Assembly (NCBI GenBank): GCA_934317185.1
Contig: CAKREJ010000103.1
Span: forward strand, 1-5,725
DNA: 5,725 nt
Source: an uncultured Anaerobutyricum sp.
Lineage (GTDB): Bacteria; Bacillota; Clostridia; Lachnospirales; Lachnospiraceae
Reading direction: 5' to 3'
Under the pieces are notes generated by a model, which was not told the origin of the DNA, did no database searches, and saw only the letters and a program-made list of their open reading frames with translations. Made by a program: the position numbers and the translations under genes. Positions 1 through 5,250 of this stretch are shown here, piece by piece; within the stretch, counting starts at the first letter, position 1; every line of letters starts with the position of its first letter.

Positions 1-339
1 ATAAATATATTTTGCTCCGTAAACACCATGGTCAATACCTGATTGCTTCCGTTTCGTTAAATATTCTTCCTTATTTTCTTTTGCCCGTCTCCATTCTTCG
101 TGAATAAACCTCTGAAACTTAATACTGTATTTTCCAAAATCATGAAGCAAGCCAGCAAGAGAAAGCGTACTTTCCAAAGTAGCTTTTTTATCAGAATGTA
201 GCTCTTTTGAGCTAACAGTTCTCCTCAAGTCAACTCTTTTCCCCATAGCTGCTGCTAATTTCTGCACTTCTTTGATATGTTCTTTTAACTCCTGTTTTTC
301 TAAATCATTTACACGAAATCTGGCTATATAATCGTTCAT
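1..339 (-). CDS. cas3: CRISPR-associated Cas3, N-terminal HD nuclease domain (partial, runs off left edge)
   Basis: Cas3 is the nuclease-helicase recruited by type I CRISPR effector complexes to degrade target DNA. Only the first 113 residues, part of the HD nuclease domain, lie in the window. Visible are QELKEHIKEV (residues 29-38, where the family's first metal-ligand His lies), the hallmark LAGLLHDFGKYSIKFQRF (61-78, H66-D67) and IDHGVYGAKYIY (102-113, D103-H104), which matches the family's DHS-x-AGA motif but with Gly for the usual Ser. The ATG at 337-339 is preceded by AGGAGA (349-354) at good spacing, so the start is well supported. The helicase domain and any downstream cas genes lie left of the window. 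cas3 appears to be the first gene of its operon, as in several type I subtypes, but the subtype cannot be decided. A stand-alone Cas3'' HD protein is possible. Confidence 0.9.
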   Translation of the reverse strand, partial: MNDYIARFRVNDLEKQELKEHIKEVQKLAAAMGKRVDLRRTVSSKELHSDKKATLESTLSLAGLLHDFGKYSIKFQRFIHEEWRRAKENKEEYLTKRKQSGIDHGVYGAKYIY

Positions 340-350
340 TTTATTAATTC

Positions 351-409
351 TCCTATTTTATTCTTATACTTTTTATTTTAACAGAAAATAGGATAAAACT
401 GATAAGAAT
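351..409. repeat. Two interlocked inverted repeats over the cas3 promoter and RBS
   Basis: TCCTATTTT (351-359) pairs with AAAATAGGA (385-393), 9 of 9. ATTCTTAT (360-367) pairs with ATAAGAAT (402-409), 8 of 8. The arms alternate (A, B, A', B') rather than nest. The first left arm covers the cas3 ribosome binding site and the right arms flank the candidate -10/-35. They could be an operator or an RNA fold that masks the RBS if transcription starts upstream of 409. In AT-rich DNA chance pairing is also likely. Confidence 0.3.
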
Positions 410-421
410 TAAGAGATACAT
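353..421 (-). CDS. Candidate 22-residue hydrophobic leader peptide upstream of cas3
   Basis: A short ORF starts with ATG at 419-421 behind GGGAGG (428-433) with a 6-nt gap, a convincing ribosome binding site. The product begins MYLLILISFILF and ends in a Lys/Arg-rich tail, so it would be one short membrane segment with a basic C-terminus. Its TAG stop (353-355) overlaps the AGGAGA binding site of cas3, 14 nt before the cas3 ATG, a layout compatible with translational coupling. I recognise no family. Against it: the region is very AT-rich, which favours chance hydrophobic codons, and a possible cas3 promoter (375-404) lies inside the ORF and would give a transcript lacking it. Confidence 0.3.
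   Translation of the reverse strand: MYLLILISFILFSVKIKSIRIK
375..404 (-). promoter_or_regulatory. Candidate cas3 promoter (extended -10)
   Basis: Read on the minus strand, TGTTAAAAT (375-383) is an extended -10 element. An 18-nt spacer leads back to a poor -35 (TATCAG, 399-404). Initiation would fall near 368 and give a short leader of about 30 nt carrying the cas3 ribosome binding site. The weak -35 and AT-rich context limit confidence. An alternative further upstream is TTGAAA, a 17-nt spacer, then TCTTAT, which would include the small ORF. Confidence 0.35.
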
Positions 422-537
422 AGTATGCCTCCCAAATTTCTTCAAAGAACAAATAGTAAGCTCTTGCATAAGAAATTTTATCTAAATAATTTTCAAATAT
501 ACTCTAAACTTTTGCTGTTTCTTTCATTTTTAAGCAT

Positions 538-575
538 AAAAAAACCGTCTGTGAAAATAACCTTACACAGACGGT
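538..575 (-). terminator. Intrinsic terminator for leftward transcription
   Basis: ACCGTCTGTG (544-553) and CACAGACGGT (566-575) form a perfect 10-bp stem around a 12-nt AT-rich loop. On the minus strand the stem is followed by seven T (A-run 538-544), the classic rho-independent layout. It ends the mprF-like/hydrolase operon about 160 nt after the hydrolase stop and insulates cas3 from readthrough. The opposite side (TATAAA) lacks a U-run, so it is directional. Confidence 0.85.
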
Positions 576-733
576 ATAAAATGAACAAGAATCGTTCATT
601 AAGAATAATCAATCATTGATCGATGCAACTGGCTGTCATAATTCTCTGAAAAAACGAACCTTAGAGCCATTTGGCTTTGTGTCGCTGCTTTTCGACAATT
701 TTGCCAAAACAGAACTTTTCTATGTTTATTTTT
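576..733 (-). other. 3' trailer of the hydrolase operon with hairpins; no convincing gene
   Basis: This stretch lies between the hydrolase stop and the terminator. It holds a compound stem: TTTGGC (670-675) with GCCAAA (703-708) and, inside, TGTCG (680-684) with CGACA (693-697). An alternative hairpin, AGCCA (665-669) with TGGCT (672-676), uses overlapping bases, so the two are mutually exclusive. ATCAATCATTGAT nearby is a short palindrome. The hydrolase frame stays open for 44 codons beyond its TGA, to TAA at 599-601. That peptide is not recognised and may be chance or a gene remnant. Confidence 0.4.
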
Positions 734-1504
734 TCATTTTACAAATCCTCTTATAAAAGGATAATACCATTCCATTTTTCTATAAAAGTCAAGATGTGTT
801 GCACCTTTTATAAAAATAAGCTGACTCTTTGATATCTGATGACTAATCCAGCGTATATGTTCTTCTTTTATAAAATCTCTTGTTCCCGCCATAATAAGGA
901 CGGGTACGTTAATATTTTTCAACTTTTTCTTAGTAAGTTGAGGGGAATGTAACAAGAGAGAATAGTAAAATCTACGTTTTTGAATACATCTTCCTAAAAA
1001 TCCATCCAATTTTTTTGTCAAATGCCATGCCTCACAAATAGAATTATATATATTATATGCGAATTTTACCCACACTCTAATTGGAAGCAGTAATCCTTCC
1101 GGTCCTGCATTTGGACTGATTGCAATGACTTCCTGTGTGAATTCTGGATAGTCTGATGCAAACTGTAACGCAGTATTCGCTCCATCACTAAACCCAAATA
1201 GAATTGCCTTTTTTAATTTTCGTTCTTTCATAAGAATATATGCATCATGAGCCATATCTTTGGCACTCATTTTTTTTTGAAAGGCAGGAAAATTCAATTC
1301 AGAACGTCCATGTCCTCTACTATCCATAAGAATAACCTGAAAACCTTCTTTCTGAAGTTTTTTTGCATACGGTACAAGATTATGGTGAGATTCTCCATTT
1401 CCATGAAATAAAATCATCGGAAAACCTGTGCCATATATTTCATAATATATGCATCCATCTTCTATTAAAATATAATTTTTCTCTTTATTCATCGGTTTTA
1501 TCAT
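734..1504 (-). CDS. Alpha/beta hydrolase, second gene of the mprF-like operon
   Basis: A 256-residue single-domain alpha/beta-fold hydrolase of usual length. It shows the oxyanion-hole HGNG (34-37), DSRGHGRS (61-68), the nucleophile elbow GFSDG (104-108, Ser106), the acid in GTRDF (207-211, Asp210) and the catalytic His in GATHLDF (234-240, His237), so the triad is intact. There is no signal peptide or membrane segment, so it should be cytosolic. The residues between about 135 and 190 form the cap region, rich in aromatic and basic residues. The start at 1504 is chosen because AAGGAGAT lies at ideal distance; Met5 has no such site. It starts 19 nt after the upstream aminoacyl-lipid synthase, so the two are almost certainly cotranscribed. 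Substrate unknown: it could be a carboxylesterase or lipid/aminoacyl-ester hydrolase. A link to aminoacyl-phospholipid turnover is inferred from context only. Confidence 0.88.
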   Translation of the reverse strand: MIKPMNKEKNYILIEDGCIYYEIYGTGFPMILFHGNGESHHNLVPYAKKLQKEGFQVILMDSRGHGRSELNFPAFQKKMSAKDMAHDAYILMKERKLKKAILFGFSDGANTALQFASDYPEFTQEVIAISPNAGPEGLLLPIRVWVKFAYNIYNSICEAWHLTKKLDGFLGRCIQKRRFYYSLLLHSPQLTKKKLKNINVPVLIMAGTRDFIKEEHIRWISHQISKSQLIFIKGATHLDFYRKMEWYYPFIRGFVK

Positions 1505-1523
1505 TGCTGCTATCTCCTTACAC

Positions 1524-3209
1524 CTATTTCTTCTGTATCTTCTTTTTAAAGCTCTGAAAAAACGACTTCACATAATCTTCCATTCCAGCCGGATTTTGAA
1601 TTCTTACAATAGCATAAAACATTTCCGGTGTCGGAACAGATGGCGAATATACATAATAAGATGGCAGCCATTCATTCGGACTGTAGTTCTTTTTTGCACG
1701 ATATAAATCTTTAAATCCATAGCATTGATTTAAATGATTATATACAAAGCACAGTAATCGTTCTACAAGATTTCCGCTCTTTTCATCAAGTCCGGCAAGC
1801 GGTGCGATTCCAAGACTTCCATACTTAATTCCTTCTTCTTTAAATGCCTGAAATGCCTCATATATTATGTATTCCATAACACCTCCCGGTGCATCTTTTC
1901 CATGCCGGGTCACATCTGCCATATATCCACTAAGTCCCATAAACGGAACAAATACAACAAAGGCTACTATTTTTCCATCTTTATTTCTGGCATAAAAATA
2001 TCTCTTATCCATTGGATTTTCAATTCCAACAGTACCAAGAACAAACTGAAGCAGCGAAGTCTTTTTCCCCTCAAGCCACTCTTCTGAGATACGATTCAAT
2101 TCCGCTTCTATTGCCAAATCTTTTTTCGCATGAATTTTATACTCTTCTACAGTAACTCCAGCTTTTTTCGCATGATTGATATTCATACGCATCTTCTGCC
2201 CCTTTTTACCGCTAATCTCATAGTCCTGCAAATAAAATCGGGCTTCCTCTCCACATTTCACATAACCAAAACCTTGTTTTTTATATTCATCAATAAACAT
2301 ATCCGTCGCATTTAAGATAAAAAGTTTATGTGCTGTTTTATGACAAAATTGCTTGAATTCTTCTAATAATACTGGAAAATCTTTCGGAGCACAAACAGGA
2401 TCTCCATTCATAACAATGACATTTTGAACAACACCATACGGAATAACTCCGTCTACCTTTTCTCCAAAAAATAATGTCTTATCCTCTTCAATAGTAAGAT
2501 AAGCTGCTGGATTCTGGCTATATAGATTTAACAATGTTCTTGCATGTTGTATATCTGACTTACTGTTTTTCTTCCCAATAAGCCACGGACGTATCGCATA
2601 AAGAATTGCCACAATAATACATAGCCAGCTAAATAAAAAGATAAGATTTGCAAAATAGTGCATTCCTTTTCCACCGGGTATCGTCACAATACCAAATAAC
2701 ATTCCGATTCCATCAGCAAAACTCTCCCCTATAGAAATCGAATGATGCATTGCTATTTTCATATAATGAAAACTTAAACCGGCATTCATAAGTATTCCAA
2801 CAAATGACAGTAACAAATATATACACGCCCTCTTTTTTGAAGTCTTTGATGGGGGACAACAAAAATCTTCTCTAAAATAATAAAAGCAAAATAAAAACAA
2901 AATGCTGATAATTGCCATGCCAATACGATAGGTATGCTGTACACCAAACAGACTTCTTATCACATTAACAAATAAAATCACTACCGTAATAACCCATGCC
3001 ATATGCTTTCTAAGCATAAGCTGCCCACAAAGAGCAAGCATGATAAGACAAAATACTCTCTCGACCATCTTGCTCATCTCCATATAGACGCTCACTTTAT
3101 CAGAAAGCATCCCCACTGGAATAAAACTTACAACTAATAAAATAGCTGATAAGAACCCTAAAGCTCCTATCAGCCCATTTTCTAACTGTATACATCTTTT
3201 TTGTCCCAT
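1524..3209 (-). CDS. MprF-type aminoacyl-lipid synthase (DUF2156 / LPG synthase C-terminal domain)
   Basis: This 561-residue membrane protein probably transfers an amino acid (classically Lys or Ala) from aminoacyl-tRNA to phosphatidylglycerol, lowering surface negative charge and raising resistance to cationic peptides. The N-terminal ~210 residues hold about six or seven membrane segments (roughly 12-34, 51-67, 69-89, 95-112, 127-147, 185-210, with a weak one near 167-177). The cytosolic catalytic domain follows from about 220. Family landmarks are KMRMNINHAKKAG (339-351), YMADVTRHGKDAPGGVMEY (429-447), LGIAPLAGL (466-474) and YGFKDLYRAKKNYSPNEW (497-514). Full-length MprF has around 840 residues with an extra flippase domain, which is missing here, so this is a synthase-only or divergent relative. 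The lipid and amino acid cannot be read from sequence. GAGGTGA precedes the ATG at 3207-3209, and the hydrolase gene follows after 19 nt. Confidence 0.88.
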   Translation of the reverse strand: MGQKRCIQLENGLIGALGFLSAILLVVSFIPVGMLSDKVSVYMEMSKMVERVFCLIMLALCGQLMLRKHMAWVITVVILFVNVIRSLFGVQHTYRIGMAIISILFLFCFYYFREDFCCPPSKTSKKRACIYLLLSFVGILMNAGLSFHYMKIAMHHSISIGESFADGIGMLFGIVTIPGGKGMHYFANLIFLFSWLCIIVAILYAIRPWLIGKKNSKSDIQHARTLLNLYSQNPAAYLTIEEDKTLFFGEKVDGVIPYGVVQNVIVMNGDPVCAPKDFPVLLEEFKQFCHKTAHKLFILNATDMFIDEYKKQGFGYVKCGEEARFYLQDYEISGKKGQKMRMNINHAKKAGVTVEEYKIHAKKDLAIEAELNRISEEWLEGKKTSLLQFVLGTVGIENPMDKRYFYARNKDGKIVAFVVFVPFMGLSGYMADVTRHGKDAPGGVMEYIIYEAFQAFKEEGIKYGSLGIAPLAGLDEKSGNLVERLLCFVYNHLNQCYGFKDLYRAKKNYSPNEWLPSYYVYSPSVPTPEMFYAIVRIQNPAGMEDYVKSFFQSFKKKIQKK

Positions 3210-3272
3210 GATAATTCACCTCTACTGTCTCTTTAAAACTACACAGTTATTTAAAATCATTTTCAAATAGCT

Positions 3273-3301
3273 ATCATATACCTTAATTTTTCTTCTGTAA
3301 A
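3273..3301 (-). promoter_or_regulatory. Promoter of the mprF-like/hydrolase operon
   Basis: On the minus strand TTTACA (3296-3301) and TATGAT (3273-3278) are separated by exactly 17 nt, five of six matches to each sigma-A consensus box. Transcription would start near 3266 and leave a leader of about 57 nt before the mprF-like ATG. The promoter sits in the 109-nt gap after clc. No intrinsic terminator is visible in that gap, so some clc readthrough into this operon is possible. Confidence 0.7.
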
Positions 3302-3318
3302 GGTGCGAAACAAAACTT

Positions 3319-4611
3319 TTATTCATAATCTTGTCCATCGAAGCTTTCATCCCCTGACTGACGATTGATGAACTTCGGGTGATATTTAGAATAAACAATG
3401 ATTTGTTCTTTATAAAGGCCATGATATCCAGAAAGCATATAGCTTATAGATATCGCGATCAAAATATAGGGAACTCCCTCAAAACCAAATAACTCAAATC
3501 CTATGAGCATGGAAGCGATCGGACAGTTTGTTACGCCACAGAACAGTGCAAGCATCCCGGTTGCTGCACAAAGGGAAGGAGAGATTCCCAACAGATGTCC
3601 AAACAGACATCCGAATGTCGCTCCTGTAAAAAAGGCAGGCACGATTTCACCACCTTTATATCCTGCAGCAAGCGTCAATGCAGTTAAAATCATTTTCAAA
3701 AGAAATGCATAAGCTGGAACATTCCCTTCAATGGCCTTTGCGATCATCTCTGTTCCTGCACCGTTATAATCATATGTACCTATAAGAAGTGTAATTACAA
3801 TGACAAGGCATCCTCCTGCTATAGCTCTTATATATGTATTTTTAAAAAACTTACTGTAAAATAAGCCGGCTCCCTTTAAAAACAGACAAAATATAACGCT
3901 TAATCCCGCACATAAAATGCCCAGTAATACAATTTTAGTACAGCTTGCAAAAGTAAGTTCCGGTATACCATGAATCGTGAACGCTTCCGGGTTAATTCCC
4001 ATATTTACTGCAAAACGATTTGCTACGATCGAAGAAAAAACGCATGGAACTAACGCCGCATAATGCATAATTCCAACACTGATCATCTCCATTGGAAAAA
4101 TCGCTGCCGCAAGAGGTGTTCCAAATACAGCAGAAAAGGCTGCACTCATTCCACTCATCACCAAAAGCTTTCTGTCTCCCTCTTCAAACTTAAAAATTCT
4201 GCCAATCGTGTTACCGATACTTGCTCCCATCTGAAGGGCTGCCCCTTCACGTCCGGCAGATCCACCAAATAAATGTGTGATAATCGTAGCTGCAAAAATA
4301 AGTGGAGCCATATATGCCGGTACATCCTGATCTTTCCCATGTACCGCTGTCATAATAATATTCGTTCCTTTATCCTGTCTCACTCCGCAAAGATGATACA
4401 AAAATACGATCACGATTCCGCCAACTGGTAAAAAGTATAACAAAAATGGATACTCTCCCCGAAACATTGTTACTTTTTTCAGACAAAAAGAAAATGCACT
4501 GCTGAATGCTCCAACACCAACCCCTGTTAATCCCGCCATAAAAAGCCATAACGCACAGGTTTTTAAATTATAATAAATCTTTCTTAAATACCTTTTACCT
4601 ATTTCCAACAT
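3319..4611 (-). CDS. CLC-family anion/proton antiporter, CLC-F (fluoride exporter)-like
   Basis: A 430-residue polytopic inner-membrane protein with no C-terminal CBS domains, typical length for a bacterial CLC. Key motifs are GGSAGREGAALQMGA (116-130) with the gating glutamate Glu122, SAAFSAVFGTPLAAAIFPME (156-175), and GYKGGEIVPAFFTGATFG (317-334). The chloride-type GSGIP filter loop is replaced by KGTNIIM (81-87), and the second filter loop reads GGEIVP rather than GGIFAP. In my knowledge of the family these substitutions, with GGSAGREG, mark the CLC-F branch that exports fluoride in exchange for protons. Ordinary chloride/proton exchange remains possible. AGGAAGGA precedes the ATG at 4609-4611. 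The gene is transcribed away from leuA from a divergent promoter region, apparently alone or with readthrough into the mprF-like operon. No fluoride riboswitch was recognised upstream. Confidence 0.88.
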   Translation of the reverse strand: MLEIGKRYLRKIYYNLKTCALWLFMAGLTGVGVGAFSSAFSFCLKKVTMFRGEYPFLLYFLPVGGIVIVFLYHLCGVRQDKGTNIIMTAVHGKDQDVPAYMAPLIFAATIITHLFGGSAGREGAALQMGASIGNTIGRIFKFEEGDRKLLVMSGMSAAFSAVFGTPLAAAIFPMEMISVGIMHYAALVPCVFSSIVANRFAVNMGINPEAFTIHGIPELTFASCTKIVLLGILCAGLSVIFCLFLKGAGLFYSKFFKNTYIRAIAGGCLVIVITLLIGTYDYNGAGTEMIAKAIEGNVPAYAFLLKMILTALTLAAGYKGGEIVPAFFTGATFGCLFGHLLGISPSLCAATGMLALFCGVTNCPIASMLIGFELFGFEGVPYILIAISISYMLSGYHGLYKEQIIVYSKYHPKFINRQSGDESFDGQDYE

Positions 4612-4758
4612 ATTTTATTCCTTCCTCTTTTTTTCGATATATTCAAGAAATACTTCCTCCCTCTTTTTTAATAATATTTTTTCTTGATATTTTTATTTTA
4701 GTCGAGACTCAATTTTTGAAGTTTTTCTTTGAATATATTTCACTCTTTCTTAATAGGA

Positions 4759-4788
4759 AGTGTACTCTATTTGAATTTATATTGTCAA
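4759..4788 (-). promoter_or_regulatory. Candidate clc promoter, divergent from leuA
   Basis: On the minus strand a perfect -35 TTGACA (4783-4788) is followed after 18 nt by TACACT (4759-4764), four of six to the -10 consensus. Start would be near 4752, giving a long leader of about 140 nt before clc. The leader is AT-rich and contains TCAAGAAA (4643-4650), which can pair with TTTCTTGA (4680-4687) or, with one bulge, with the stretch around 4724-4738. The weaker -10 makes this less certain than the leuA promoter. Confidence 0.45.
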
Positions 4789-4807
4789 GTTCTGGTGAAA
4801 AAAAGAA

Positions 4808-4836
4808 TTGACATCCCTGTTATTTCGTGATAAATT
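4808..4836 (+). promoter_or_regulatory. Promoter of the T-box-leuA transcript
   Basis: A perfect -35 TTGACA (4808-4813) is followed by a 17-nt spacer and TAAATT (4831-4836), four of six to the -10 consensus. Initiation near 4843 falls just before the first T-box Stem I bases, exactly where the leader should begin. Confidence 0.7.
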
Positions 4837-4842
4837 AAGACC

Positions 4843-5140
4843 TGTAAATGCTATGAAGAGGAATAGTAGAATGATGGAAACATCCAGAGAACTGCTGGTT
4901 GGTGCGAAGCAGTAGCGGACATGATTTGAACTCGCCTCTGAGCAGCCTGTTGAACCGCATAATTGCAGTAGGCAGTGCCGGAAACCTGACCGTTATAACA
5001 GGAGGATATAAGGCTTTTTAGTCCGTATCTGCAATGAGGGTATACCGTGTCTTTCAGACATCGTATGAATAAGAGTGGTACCGCGGGATTATTTTCTCCG
5101 TCTCTTTTTGACATTTGTCATTAACGAGACGGAGTTTTTT
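4843..5140 (+). ncRNA. Leucine T-box leader (tRNA-sensing riboswitch) of leuA
   Basis: T-box leaders bind a specific tRNA and prevent termination when it is uncharged. Stem I closes with AGAGG (4857-4861) and CCTCT (4935-4939). Its 5' specifier-loop side contains AGTA and its 3' side TTGAACTCG, placing the specifier codon CTC (Leu) at 4931-4933. The apex has the conserved AGAGA bulge and the GGTTGGTGCGA loop between CTGCT and AGCAG. Stem III is 5042-5052 with 5056-5066. The diagnostic T-box is AGAGTGGTACCGCGG (5072-5086), and the tRNA 3' end would pair with its TGGTA part. The antiterminator (AGAG 5072-5075 with CTCT 5102-5105, GCGG with CCGT 5098-5101) excludes the terminator at 5096-5134. 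The leucine codon and the downstream leuA agree. Confidence 0.95.
5096..5140 (+). terminator. T-box-controlled intrinsic terminator
   Basis: CTCCGTCTC (5096-5104) and GAGACGGAG (5126-5134) form a perfect 9-bp stem followed by six T (5135-5140). A small GACA/TGTC hairpin sits within the loop. Its left arm overlaps the 3' side of the antiterminator, so charged tRNA-Leu should favour termination before leuA. Confidence 0.93.
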
Positions 5141-5153
5141 ATTTTACAGATTC

Positions 5154-5173
5154 AAGAATGCCCAGACATTCTT
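5154..5173 (+). repeat. 7-bp inverted repeat between T-box terminator and leuA
   Basis: AAGAATG (5154-5160) and CATTCTT (5167-5173) are perfect complements around CCCAGA. No U-run follows, so it is not a terminator. It could be an RNA-stability hairpin at the start of the readthrough transcript, or chance. Confidence 0.35.
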
Positions 5174-5250
5174 ACTGCAAGATGTGCGTATGTAGTGCAT
5201 GAGATATTTCCTGTAACCATGTTGTTTATAACTTAAGGAGGATTTTTATT

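Noticed and set aside
425..619. 64-codon plus-strand open frame
   Set aside because: It runs straight through the terminator hairpin, has low-complexity Lys/Leu/Ser/Phe composition and only a weak purine run before its ATG.
340..733. CRISPR array or tracr-like RNA next to cas3
   Set aside because: No repeated 28-37 nt unit with regular spacing exists in this stretch; the only strong hairpin is an ordinary terminator.
599..736. Selenocysteine readthrough of the hydrolase TGA
   Set aside because: The hydrolase is already complete with its triad, its family is not known for selenocysteine, and the hairpin position and loop do not clearly match a bacterial SECIS.
3222..3422. 66-codon minus-strand open frame between clc and the mprF-like gene
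   Set aside because: It overlaps the clc 3' end in another frame and covers the mprF-like promoter; the protein looks random and no good ribosome binding site was noted.
4612..4842. Fluoride riboswitch upstream of clc
   Set aside because: No GGNGATGG-type start or CTGATG-type closing motif was found on the minus strand of this interval.
4851..5114. 87-codon minus-strand open frame
   Set aside because: It is antisense to the T-box leader, whose conserved RNA elements fully explain the sequence.
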